A stretch of DNA of 64,000 nucleotides from Monoplex corrugatus. Its lineage: Eukaryota > Mollusca > Gastropoda > Littorinimorpha > Ranellidae. Made by a program: the position numbers and the translations under genes. Below the pieces are notes generated by a model that had not been told where the DNA came from, ran no database searches, and saw nothing but the letters and a program-made list of their open reading frames with translations. Position 1 is the first letter of the stretch. Every line of letters starts with the position of its first letter. Where the stretch lies: assembly GCA_030674185.1 (NCBI GenBank), contig CM060312.1, forward strand, positions 24,218,961 through 24,282,960. The letters are read 5' to 3'. Below are positions 11,841 through 21,999 of the stretch, one piece after another.

Positions 11841-12424
11841 TCCCCTCCTTCCCCCTCCCCCCATGTATCGCTTGTCTCATTCTGGAAAACAACTTTACTT
11901 AAATGGACCTCGGTGCACAGTAGGTCTCTATCGATTATCTTTGTGGCCGTTTTGTTATTTTCCATTTTCTAACAACCATGCTTTCTCTGCTTTATTCTTT
12001 CAAGCCTCTCCAGGAACTGATCCAGAAAAATCCCTGGCATTTGGAGCTGCATTTGTTGGTGATCGATTCTTCGTGGGGGCCGTTCTTTTGTCGGGCCAAA
12101 ACAGGCAGAGGTTTGCCAATCATTTTGCTTACGAGGTCCGATCAGAACGATCCATACCTAATAATATGACGCGACTGTGTTCTGTTCTCCTTTCAAAAGC
12201 CTACGTTGTCATGACAATCTATGACGTCATTTGTTCTTTCCTGGGTTTTAGCGCTGTCATCACGTGTGCGTCAATTTTACACTGTATAGCAAATCTAAAC
12301 CAAGCTTGTTCTGAAATATATAGGCCTAAATCCGTCGCACCATATCATCACTGGTGAGTGCAGACGTGAAGACTCAATTTACTGTTACCTACTATTTGTT
12401 CTGAAGAAAGAGTTCATGGACGAT
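11841..12424. other. Unrecognised intronic sequence with an open frame
   Basis: A plus-strand frame stays open through about 12357, but its start is in CA/CT repeats and the residues match no family I know. I treat it as non-coding. Confidence 0.4.
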
Positions 12425-12650
12425 CCTGCCTAGTAACCTCCCGCCTGGTGGGTAAAGGATGGGTATTTTCCTGATCTTTCAGGGTAACATCATGTTAAAC
12501 ATGTGTATAGGCAGACCTATTAGCGCCTTAAAAACTCCTTCGTCACATTCGTGTGTATGCGCAAGCGGAATATCAAAAATGCACGTTAGAGATCACGAAA
12601 TTTGTGTAAATGTCCAGTGGCATATGTAAACATGAAGGCACGCCGCGTGC
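12425..12650 (+). repeat. Dispersed repeat family F
   Basis: It contains GGCAGACCTATTAGCGCC, ACATTCGTGTGTATGCGCAA and AATGCACGTTAGAGATCACG, resembling a repeat I recall as common in gastropod sequences. A shorter relative is at 55420-55575. Confidence 0.45.
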
Positions 12651-12823
12651 ACACCCACCGACGACGGGGTGTAAGCTACAAATTGTATACCAACACCTGT
12701 CTGCGCAGTACGGACAAAGCAACGCGCATACACGCACCTGAGAAAAATTAGAGCCTAAAAAAAAAAAAAAAAAAGAGTTTTGAAAAATGAAATTCATGGA
12801 CATGTGAAGCCTAATTGCAACAG

Positions 12824-12935
12824 CGGCAGCAACAACAATAACGGCAATAACAACAGTAATAATAATGCTAATAATAATATAATGATAATGACAATAATAA
12901 TAGTAACAACAACAACAACAACAATAATAACAGTA
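12824..12935. repeat. AAT/AAC trinucleotide tract
   Basis: Imperfect AAT and AAC units. Confidence 0.75.
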
Positions 12936-13109
12936 ATAGACTGGATGCACCGAATCTGCTGGCATCCAACATTTGCATCAAATTACATCACAGTCCAGCA
13001 TAGCTCATTATACTACATTACGGGACAGCCAACCATGGGGGTTATGATTTAGTGATTTGTCCCTGTGGCCTTTACACTCCCCTTCTTTTGATGGCATTCT
13101 CCCTGCTAA

Positions 13110-13308
13110 AACTTTTAACTCCCTCACCCTGTCCACCAGCTGCAAAACTGCAAAAAATCAACCCTTCCACTTCCTCATTCTATTCATTAGCTTCCTGCTA
13201 GATGCTGGTGGATAAACTGAGGAAGTGACAAGGTTGTTTTTGCTTTGTCATCATGGATGATACTGCAGGAAGCTGGTGGATAAGTGGGGCGGGGAGTCAA
13301 AGGGTTAA
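13110..13308. repeat. Modular palindromic element, copy 2
   Basis: Degenerate copy: TTTTAACTCCCTCACCC, CCACCAGC, then CTGCAGGAAGCTGGTGGAT and GGAGTCAAAGGGTTAA. Confidence 0.65.
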
Positions 13309-13399
13309 AATAAAAGGAGGGGATTGTTTCATATCGACTGGAGGTTGTGTGGTGTGGTGTGTGTGTGTGTTGTGTGTGTGTTGCGGTGTGTCTGTCAGT

Positions 13400-14760
13400 C
13401 CGTATGTCGATTTGTTTGATGTTTCTCGTGTGTTGGTTTGTTTGATGTTTTGTTGTGTGTTGGTTTGTTTGATGTTTCTTGTGTGTTGGTTTGTTTGATG
13501 TTTCTTGTGTGTTGGTTTGTTTGATGTTTCTGTTGTGTGTTGGTTTGTTTGATGTTTCTCGTGTGTTGGTTTGTTTGATGTTTCTCGTGTGTTGGTTTGT
13601 TGATGTTTCTCGTGTGTTGGTTTGTTTGATGTTTCTGTGTGTTGGTTTGTTTGATGTTTCTCGTGTGTTGGTTTGTTTGATGTTTCTCGTGTGTTGGTTT
13701 GTTTGATGTTTTTTGTGTGTTGGTTGTTTGATGTTTCTCGTGTGTTGGTTTGTTTGATGTTTCTCTGTGTGTTGGTTTGTTTGATGTTTCTCCGTGTTTG
13801 TTTGATGTTTCTCGTGTGTTGGTTTGTTTGATGTTTCTTGTGTGTTGGTGTTGTTTGATGTTTTTGTGTGTTGGTTTGTTTGATGTTTCTTGTGTGTTGG
13901 TTTGTTTGATGTTTCTCGTGTGTTGGTTGTTTGATGTTTCTCGTGTTTGTTTGATGTTTCTCGTGTGTTGGTTTGTTTGAGTTTCTCTGTGTTTGTTTGA
14001 TGTTTCTGTGTGTTGGTTTGTTTGATGTTTCTCGTGTGTTGGTTTGTTTGATGTTTCTCGTGTGTTGGTTTGTTTGATGTTCTCGTGTGTTGGTTGTTGA
14101 TGTTTCTGTGTGTTGGTTTGTTTGATGTTTCTCGTGTTTGTTTGATGTTTCTCGTGTGTTGGTTTTGATGTTTCTCGTGTGTTGGTTTGTTTGATGTTTC
14201 TCGTGTGTTGGTTTGTTTGATGTTTCTCGTGTTGTTTGATTTTTGTGTGTTGTTTGTTTGATGTTTCTCGTGTGTTGGTTTGTTGTTGTTTGTGTTTCTC
14301 GTGTTGTTTGGTTTGTTTGATGTTTCTCGGTGTTGGTTTGTTTGATGTTTCTCGTGTGTTGGTTTGTTTGATGTTTCTCGTGTGTTGGTTTGTTTGATGT
14401 TTCTTCGTGTGTTGGTTTGTTTGATGTTTCTCTGTGTTGGTTTGTTTGATGTTTCCGTGTGTTGGTTTGTTTGATGTTTCTTGTGTGTTGGTTTGTTTGA
14501 TGTTTCTCCGTGTTTGTTTGATGTTTTCTCGGTGTTGTTGTTTGTGTTTTTGTGTTGGTTGTTTGATGTTTCTGTGTTTGTTGATGTTTCTCGTGTTTGT
14601 TTGTTTGATGTTCTTGTGTTTGGTTTGTTTGATGTTTCTCCGTGTTTGTTTGATGTTTTTATGTATTTGTTTGTTTGATGTTTTTATGTGTTGGTTTGTT
14701 TGATGTTTTTATGTATTTGTTTGTTTGTTTCTATGTATTGGTTTCTTTGTTTCTAAACCG
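13400..14760. repeat. Tandem array, 26-bp unit, many small indels
   Basis: About 50 units of GTGTGTTGGTTTG, TTTGATGTTTCTC, decaying to TTTATGTATTTG at its right end. One-base deletions and insertions are common, which may be real or sequencing error. Confidence 0.88.
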
Positions 14761-14764
14761 TTTG

Positions 14765-15212
14765 TTCTTTGAAAAAGTTGCGTCAAGATCAATAATAATG
14801 GTAGATGTAGCTTCTGTAACGTAGAACCTGAAGATATTCGACATTTATTCTGGCGATGTAATGTACATGTAATTCATTTTGGCACTTTTCTGGATCTTTT
14901 TTTAAATGAAAAATGTACAGACACGTTATCTAAAAAAAAGAATTAATCATACTTTGAACCTCCCAAGGCTTTAAAATAGATGATATCTTTGACTCCCTTC
15001 TTTGTTTGCTAGCTTTTCATACATAAATGTTGAATAGAGAAGACACGACCTGTGATATTGAATAGAGAAGACACGACCTGTGATATTGAATAGAGAAGAC
15101 ACGACCTGTGTTTCAGACATTTTTACAAACGCTTAATGGAGGTTCATGATAGAAAGGCAAAAGCATTCCTATCAAATTGGTCTTATCATTTGCCTGTGAT
15201 GTACAATACCTA
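14765..15212 (+). mobile_element. L1/Tx1-like LINE ORF2 C-terminal fragment
   Basis: The plus strand encodes CSFCNVEPEDIRHLFWRC, a zinc-knuckle of the type found near the C-terminus of L1/Tx1-like ORF2 proteins. After a broken stretch it encodes FRHFYKRLMEVHDRKAKAF and LSNWSYHLPVMYNT-stop, like the extreme C-terminus. Between them a 28-bp unit is present three times (15030-15111). The element follows the end of the 26-mer array. Confidence 0.6.
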
Positions 15213-15510
15213 AACAGTTCTCTCACTCTGATGTTCGATGAACAAAGTCATGTTACAACAACATATAGGTAAGTTGTTATGGAGCGCAGAGGATATGCTT
15301 TTTTTTGCTTTTTTTTTGTGGCTATTTGGCTATTTCATAACTGATAAACATCTTTCGTTTAAAAATAACATCGTAGAAACGAAAGAGCAACAACAAAAAC
15401 AAAAACAAATACATGTATAAGCACACACACATAAACCAGCATAAGGTCATCGATGACATATGAATGCAATTTGATTTCGATATTGTTGATCCATTTGTTT
15501 GTTTTGTTCG

Positions 15511-15511
<1 letters not shown>

Positions 15512-15589
<78 letters not shown>

Positions 15590-15631
15590 TATATATACAC
15601 ATATATATAACACACATATATATATACTTAC
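15512..15631. repeat. (TA)n microsatellite flanking the truncated LINE
   Basis: TA/CA run at the 3' side of the LINE at 15632. A matching TA/CA run (16663-16705) lies at its 5' side. Confidence 0.88.
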
Positions 15632-16665
15632 TTTACTTTACTTTATCCGTCCTCTTATACCATCTTGGGCGTCGAGGGGAGAAAGAGCTTTCTGTCTGCG
15701 GCAAGTTTGAAGGCCTGGTTGAGTGGGATGTTGTGGGTCTTCAGTGTTTCTTTCACACCCTCGATCCAGGTCTTCCTCGGTCTACCCCTTGCCTTGTACC
15801 CTGACACCTTTGTGTTGTAAGCTTTACTGGCAAGCTGGTGAGGTGCCATGCGTGTCAGGTGCCCGAACCACCTGGTTCTCTGCTGTTGGATGTAGTGGAG
15901 AATTGGTGTTGTTCCAATCATTTCTCTGATCTTGATGTTCTTGATCTTATCATGTCTGGTTTTGTTGACTGCTCTCCTTAGACATCTCATCTCGCAGGTG
16001 GTGATCTTTCTTTCAAGACTTTTGGTAAGGGTCCATGTCTGACACTGGTAGGTCAAGGTTGGTCTAAATATGGACTCGATGAGTTTGGCTTTGGTCTCGA
16101 TGGGGATGTTGGGGTGTCTTAGGAGTGGGGCAAGCTGGTAGCTGACGCTGTTGGCCTTTTGAACTCTTGTCTCGATCTCTCTGTTGAGACGTCCATCTTC
16201 TGTGAAGATACTTCCAAGATACTTGAACTCGTTGACTTGTTTCAGTGCTGTCCCCTCGATGTTGATGTTGAGGCGGCCAGGTGTTCTACTGACTTTCAGT
16301 GTCTCGGTTTTGCTGATACTGATTTTCATGCCGAAGTTCTCACATTGTGTGTTCAGGTTGTTCGTGTGCTCCTGGAGTTCCCCTTCTTTTTCATGTGCAA
16401 GGCTTTGATCATCTGCAAACAGCATCTCGTTCAGATCTTCAGGGTTGGGATTTGCTTCCTTCGTGATTTTGTCCATATATACAATGAACAGCAGTGGTAA
16501 TAGAACACACCCCTGCCTCACTCCCGACGTCACCCCAAACCATTCCGTGAGTCCATCTTGGGTGCGTACTGCACTCATGCTGTTGGTATAGATGGCTCTT
16601 ATATTGTCTAGAAGTTGCCCCCTAACGTCATATTCTTCTAACGTTTTCCACAACTTGTTTCTATT
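15632..16665 (-). mobile_element. 5'-truncated RTE-like LINE with reverse transcriptase C-terminal half
   Basis: An open frame from 16686 to 15655 encodes, after a few residues read from a TA/CA repeat, NKLWKTLEEYDVRGQLL, then TSGVRQGCVLLPLLF (motif B), NEMLFADDQSLAHE (catalytic ADD), FKYLGSIFTEDGR and a C-terminus with RTRWFGHLTRMA and GRPRKTWIEGVKE. Motif A and the endonuclease are missing, so truncation occurred at about 16665. The 3' end carries AAAGT units (15632-15649). Both flanks are TA microsatellite. The frame is still open over 330 codons, so insertion is fairly recent. Confidence 0.85.
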
Positions 16666-16705
16666 TATATATATATATACACACACATATATATATATAC
16701 GTATT

Positions 16706-17769
16706 CATTTGCATCTCTTTACCTGCCATATTCGAACACATGAATATTTTGCCATGACTGTTAAGTTATCAATCTATAGTTTGTGCATTATGTACGTTTC
16801 AAGATGCTTGTAAATGTTTTGTATATATTTCAAAATGATTAAACACAAGTTAAACAAAAAGTTTGCGTCATAGACAAATGGGCGTTTTTGTTGTTTTTCT
16901 GCACAAGACAGTAAGCCCATTCTTGTGCAAATTGAATGCTATTTTTAAAGGAAATGACAGAAAATGCGAAATGGCGCAAAACGGTCATATTCTAGAAATA
17001 TTCAATTCAAACCTTTTACATGACATTTGACTCTTTTCTTTCAGCATCGCTATTGGCAGTTCGAAAAATCCATTGATTAGACCGCAGTACGACAAGAGAC
17101 CCATACCTCTCGCCCTGTCAAATTAACGGAGATCGATCTGCTGTTGGTTCCACAAACTGAACTCTGGCGGTAACCGTTCTATATACATACAGCTCTTACT
17201 AATAACACTGCATGCAACACCGGAACCATCGTCACTATGTAATAATCAAAATTGTATGAGAGGAGGTAGCCGGGAAAAGACGGTAGTGAGCAAAAAGAAA
17301 AAGAGGGGGGATGAGACAGAGAGAGGAAGAGGGACAGAGAGAAACAGGGGGTGGGACAGTGGACTGGGAACTTCTCGTGGCACAGATTCTAGCAACACTC
17401 TGCAGTAATGAAAACAATGACGGGTTTATGACTGGTATTGTTGTTTCGCTTGGAAGGACCTGGCTGATTTCACAACGGCTTCCATCGATTAGTGGGACTA
17501 TCGCCAAAGTGTGCGTGCATGCGTGCATGTGTGTCAGTGTGTGTTTGTGTTGTCGTTGTTGGTGGTGGTTTATCTGTTCTTTGTGAGTTTTTTTTTTTAT
17601 GTGTTTAGTTTTTCTACGCCTACAATGACAATCGATCCGTTTTGGATCTGTTTCACCCTGTCCTTCCAAAGCGTACGCTGGAACGGCTCGTGTGTGAGGG
17701 CCTTTAAGGCTGAGGACTGGCACTTGCATCTGCCATTCTACTGTCACTAGTCACTAGTAAAGCAAACAC
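16706..17769. other. Unrecognised intronic sequence
   Basis: No array or coding similarity seen; purine-rich GA stretch at 17290-17350 and a GT-rich stretch at 17510-17550. Confidence 0.4.
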
Positions 17770-17879
17770 TTAACCCTTTGACTCCCTCACACTCCTGCAG
17801 GAAGCTGGTTGATAGTGTGAGAGAGTCAAAGGGCTAAGTTTTTGCAGCTGATGGTAGGGTGCGGGAGTGAAATGGTTAG
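17770..17879. repeat. Modular palindromic element, copy 3
   Basis: TTAACCCTTTGACTCC, CCTGCAGGAAGCTGG, GAGTCAAAGGGCTAA, then the TTTTTGCAGCTGATGG linker and a partial arm. The left arm lacks the CCACCAGCTT part. Confidence 0.75.
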
Positions 17880-18049
17880 AGGCACCATACCGATGACCCA
17901 AGTTTTGTGAGTTCGTTCCTCATAGCGGACCACAGTTTTCAGTGATCCATTAATGAGTTGGTAAGGGCACCATGCTCATAACGCAAGGGTTCTCGGTTCA
18001 ATCGTCCGGCTGGTCACAGGCTATTTTTTTCTCTTCGTGAACTACCTGG

Positions 18050-18235
18050 TTCCTTTGACAGAGCCGTGGACTCAACATGATGTCTTGAGTGCAATCCGAG
18101 CCCCGTAACATAAACACTGGTCTGTTCGCTGCCCGTCTTGATGCCCCAATTATTCTGACGGTGTCTGTGTTTCATAGCTCGCTTCTCTCACTTCCCCATT
18201 CTAAGATGTTGCCATCGTGTAGGAATTTGTTCACC
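18050..18235 (-). repeat. Dispersed repeat family D, minus-strand copy
   Basis: The plus strand shows the reverse complement of the family blocks: AGAGCCGTGGACTCAAC and CTGTTCGCTGCCCGTCTTG. A tRNA-like stretch (GGTTCTCGGTTCAATCG at about 17987) precedes it and may be a SINE head. Confidence 0.55.
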
Positions 18236-18253
18236 TCAAGGACAGTGCCGGTT

Positions 18254-18805
18254 GTTATTGTCGTTTAAAGCCCAGACGACTGCGTAGAGCCATATCAGGG
18301 CTATAACCGCTTCAAAACATACAAAACTTCAACAGGAAAAAAAAAGAAAGAAAAGAAAATTAAGTTCACATACCAATGCGTTGGCGCACATTATCTAAAG
18401 ACGTGCCTCTGGCGTTGACCTCTCCGTCCAATTTATCGCACAGGGGTTTTAAAAACACACCTTAACAGAAATTTAAGCATACCTAAGGACACCAAAACAT
18501 ATATAAAAATAGGCATAAATTACCTAAAATTGCTTCCGCATATCTCGCCTCCATGGAGCCAAAAATGCACTTAATACATGTACCCAATTATCAATCCTAT
18601 GAGAAAGTACGAAATACTTTATCCAACGCATACAGGTGAATGGACCAGCAAGGCAGAAAATGGTATGAAAAATGACAGAAAGCAAAGGTACAAGGCAGAA
18701 ACAAAGAGAGTGACAGAAAAGAGGAAATTCTAGCGCAGAATTTCCAGAAGGTGGGGATACTATTTATACTGAAAGAGCTCCCGGCAGTCCCACGGGGAAA
18801 TTGCC
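18254..18805 (-). repeat. Dispersed repeat family C, long copy
   Basis: This copy matches 8452-8978 along its full length with scattered substitutions and small indels. It directly follows a family D copy. Confidence 0.65.
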
Positions 18806-19233
18806 GGTTAATAAGTGGTAGATTTGAGTGAAACGCATATGGAAGTGTCAAAGTGCCATGAACCGCTCTGGAACAAACTTCACATTCCAACTCAACTAAT
18901 TTCATATGGCTAATTTCATAATGGGATAATCATCCGACCTAGCCATCAAAGGAGCAAACACGATAAAGAGACAAGCAAACAGGTAAACGCATAAACGAAA
19001 AGACAGGCAAACAAACCGACTGAAGTGAGGGGAATGTGTGGAATGTGATGTGTGTATGTGTGTGAGCACGCGTGCGTGTGGGCCTCGTGTGAATGTCTGT
19101 GTGTGCGCGTTCGCACCTTGATGTGTTCTGTAAGAAGTGGTCGTTCTTGCGCAATTATGAATATGTATATAACACGATCAACAACGAGTACTACAACCAC
19201 CTCAGCTTGACAAACAACCAGACCCACACTGAC
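18806..19233. other. Unrecognised intronic sequence next to exon l
   Basis: A short GT/GC-alternating run at 19045-19110; nothing else recognised. Confidence 0.4.
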
Positions 19234-19436
19234 CGCATTGAGACTGGACGTGTCGTGGATGGCAGTGAAGGACGGCACGGAGGGGGTCAGGTTGCTGGAG
19301 TCGTAGTCTACCCGGACGTCAAAGCTGTGGGCGGATGAATCCGTGATCACAGCGGTATCAGACGATACTGAAATCTGCACCTCCGCCACGATCGTGTTTT
19401 CGTCCACTGTTGAATCTGTTGCCACTGATCCCGTCC
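19234..19436 (-). CDS. Exon l: second half of module 5
   Basis: Two bases complete the codon from exon k, then 67 codons follow (TGSVATDSTVDEN to HDTSSLNA). The acceptor is TTCGAACCCAG and the donor GTCAGT, phase 0. It follows the plan of exon e: a VAEVQISV strand, SSDTAVITDSSAHSF, and a closing PSFTAIHDTSS that aligns with VTAIAFTPST. The W-V-G-Q motif is lost in this module. Confidence 0.82.
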
Positions 19437-19624
19437 CTGGGTTCGAAAAAAAAAAGTATATTTTGTCTCTGTTTTTCTTAATGTTTTGGTTTTGTTTGTT
19501 TTTTCGTTTGTTGTTGTTGATGGGAAAATGTTTGTATTTTTGTCTCTGTTTTTCCTAATGTTTTGATTTTGTTTGTTTGTTCGTTTATTGGTGGTGGCGG
19601 TGGTGTTTTGTTATTATTGTTGTT

Positions 19625-19910
19625 TTGTCACACCGAGTTTACCGTGTGAAACTCGGGCTGCTGGGTCGAGGGATGGCACGTCACTGCAATACAGCGCCAC
19701 CCAGGCCCCCCCCCCCCCCACTTCCTTTTAATCCTGTTTTTTCTGTGTTTTATGGATGGTTTTTTTTTATTAAAGTAAATTTTTTGCCCTAGAATTTTGC
19801 CAGGAACATTTCCTTTGTTGCCGTGGGTTTTTGTACGTGCGCTACACGTACGCTGCTCGCAGGCCTTGGGTTTATCGTCTAACCAATTAAATTAGCACCA
19901 AGCCTACCGC
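19625..19910 (+). repeat. Dispersed repeat, unclassified
   Basis: The stretch with TTTTGCCAGGAACATTTCC, GTTGCCGTGGGTTTTTGT and CGTGCGCTACACGTACGCTG resembles a repeat I remember as frequent in mollusc genomes, but only one copy is in the window, so the call rests on memory. Confidence 0.35.
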
Positions 19911-19995
19911 ACAATGAATGGAATCTTTGCTTTTTTCGGACCTCTGGCTTACTACAGCAGGGTATTATACATCAGGCCACACATCTGTTCTTTGC

Positions 19996-20187
19996 TTAAC
20001 CCTTTGACTCCCGCACCCTATCCACCAGCTCCAAAACTTAACCTTTTGACTCCCTCAACCTATCCACCAGCTTCCTGCAGGAAGCTGGTGGATAGGATGA
20101 GGGAGTCAAAAGGTTAAGTTTTTGTTAGGCCAGCATGTTTGACAATACAGGATGCTGGTGGACAGGGTGTGGTAGTCAAAGGGTTAA
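19996..20187. repeat. Modular palindromic element, copy 4, best palindrome
   Basis: Bases 20038-20117 form a spacerless palindrome: 40-bp arms with a single mismatch, centre CCTGCAGG, ends TTAACC/GGTTAA. Partial arms flank it on both sides (19996-20037 and 20118-20187). Confidence 0.85.
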
Positions 20188-20229
20188 ACGATCCCGCGTC
20201 GTGAGACGCGTGAGGCAGCAAGAGCGCTT

Positions 20230-20645
20230 CAACAGGGTCGGTCGGCAGCGAGTCTGAAGGCATCACTCCAGCGTCTGTCTGCCAGTCGCTGATCTTATCA
20301 ACCATCTGGCGCTAGTTCATTTTTGGTCTTCCCCTCCTTTGCTGTCCTCTTGGATTCCATGATCCAGGTCAGTATTTGGTTGGCAGATCCTGGAAGACAG
20401 CGATCCATCAGCATGGCCCAGCCAACTCAGCGACGCTTGCAGATGATGTTGGTAACTAGGATCCGTTTGCTTCTTAACTTACTTGACCGTTTGTGCACAA
20501 AGTCTTTCCATTTGGTGATCAAGTCCATGCCTAGGCACTTAACGTCAAAGGAATCAAGCTTCTTCTACTGGCTTGTTTCAGATGCCACGTTTTACAGCTG
20601 TACAACAAAGTTGACAGAAAGTGGAGATGTAGAACCGCAATTCTA
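20230..20645 (-). mobile_element. Degenerate LINE reverse transcriptase C-terminal fragment
   Basis: On the minus strand, broken frames give LLYSCKTWHLKQASRRS, SWLGHADGS-like residues, GRPKMN and KISDWQTDAG, the order seen at the C-terminus of RTE/CR1-type reverse transcriptases. Many stops show that it is old. A run of G at 20646-20666 borders it. Confidence 0.55.
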
Positions 20646-20689
20646 GGGGGGGGGGGGGGGGGGGGAGTCTGTCTCATAACCCTTAGGCT

Positions 20690-20850
20690 GCAAAGGAATG
20701 AGGTGGTAGAGACATCAACGTTTTTCGGAGCCAGCATTCTGAGAAGTGTGCCCATGTCCTCTCCCTCGCTGATTTATCTTTCCCTAACTGTGAAGAAAGT
20801 CAGGTGTCCATTGACAGCTGGGTAGACTGGAGACCACACACACATATAAT
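20690..20850 (+). repeat. Dispersed repeat family E
   Basis: It shares GGAATGAGGTGGTAGAGAC, TCTCCCTCGCTGATTTA, AAGTCAGGTGTCCATTGAC and GCTGGGTAGACTGG with the copy at 27245. Confidence 0.5.
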
Positions 20851-20984
20851 GTTCTACATGCTTAATCCATACCCAGGCAAACTCGTGTGGGCAGATTGGA
20901 CGGCGAGTTTTCTACCTCTGTACGAACCAGGCCCCCAATACATATATCGACTTTTTCATCGTTTCGAGTTTCGAGCAAACTCAC

Positions 20985-21099
20985 CCACGTTGGAAACTTC
21001 TTGAAAGTCAACAGACCCTTTGACGTTGACGCCATCAGCATCCTGCTCGTAGAAGGCCTCTAGATTTGGTCCATCCACACACGGCATGTTGTCACCCAC
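20985..21099 (-). CDS. Exon k: cysteine loop and VSNVG segment of module 5
   Basis: The exon gives 38 codons plus one base (VGDNMPCVDGP to VDFQEVSNV, then G). The acceptor is GATTTACAG and the donor GTGAGT, phase 1. Joined to exon j it restores Cys-x12-Cys (CSVKII-Q|VGDNMPC), and VDFQEVSN takes the place of DFGxVTN. Its borders match those of exon d in module 2 exactly, which supports both. Confidence 0.85.
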
Positions 21100-21754
21100 C
21101 TGTAAATCGCCACTCCTGTCATCTTCATCCTCAAAATCGTCAACACAATCATAACTACCACAGGTACTGTATTCCATCACCACCACTTCCGTAGACACAG
21201 TCAACAGCATTACTGCCACCATGATCACTGCCACCACAACCACACAACCACGTATTCACCAATACAAATTACCACTACCATTTCCATCCCCACAGCTACC
21301 ACAATCATCATCGCTATCATCACCACAACGCCTCCACCACTAGTATAAACGCCACCACCGTTTCTACCAATTGACTACCATTTCCATCAGCATTACCATC
21401 ATTCCCAATATCACCACTACTTTTATCAACATCAACATGCCACCATGAAAACAGTTTTAGGAAGTGGTTCAGTTCAACGAGCACTGGATCAAACATGAAG
21501 CCAGAAAATATCTTACCATTAGCAAATAAAGATATCTCTCTCTCTCTCTTCTCTCTCTTCTATCTCTCTCTCTTTCTCTTCCCCCCTCTCTCTCTCTGTC
21601 TCTCTCTCTCTCTTTCGCATACACACACACATACACACACGAAAATACACACCACCACTACCCCCACCAGTACCAGTATCACCATCACCCACCACCACCA
21701 CCACTACGGATCCATCCCCCCACAATAGCATGTCCAATCGAAACAGGCGCCCAC
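21100..21754. other. Intron between exons j and k
   Basis: Imperfect CCA/CAT/ATC trinucleotides from 21115 to 21430, a CT run with CA (21537-21640) and a CCA tract (21650-21715). Confidence 0.6.
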
Positions 21755-21925
21755 CTGAATGATCTTGACACTGCACACGGACAGGCCGTTTGAGGAGACA
21801 GAGACATTGAGAGAGTAGGCGGTCACGTGTCCTGGCACCGTCTTGATCAGAACGTGGTAGGTGGCGAAGTACCCCACAGGTACGTTCCCAGACATCTTCA
21901 CCACTGCCACGTGAGGAACGCCATT
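21755..21925 (-). CDS. Exon j: first half of module 5
   Basis: The exon gives 57 residues, NGVPHVAVVKM to SVCSVKIIQ, phase 0 at both ends, acceptor AACCTGCAG and donor GTGGGC. The APxN motif is degenerate (NVSVSSNGL). The first cysteine of the pair is here, the second in the next exon, as in module 2. The 28-mer satellite begins about 80 bases upstream of the acceptor. Confidence 0.85.
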
Positions 21926-21999
21926 CTGCAGGTTAAAAAAAATCATATCTTTTAGCGTCTTGCTGCAGGAAAAGAAATCCAAACTGTCTTTATCTGCAA

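Noticed and set aside
12221..12232. TGACGTCA cAMP-response-like site
   Set aside because: A single 8-base match in intronic sequence is expected by chance and has no promoter nearby.
11731..12357. 208-codon plus-strand frame
   Set aside because: First 50 codons are CA/CT repeat; the rest matches nothing known to me and has no supporting splice or homologue.
17235..17747. 170-codon minus-strand frame
   Set aside because: Composition irregular, no family motif, and no fit to the module gene.
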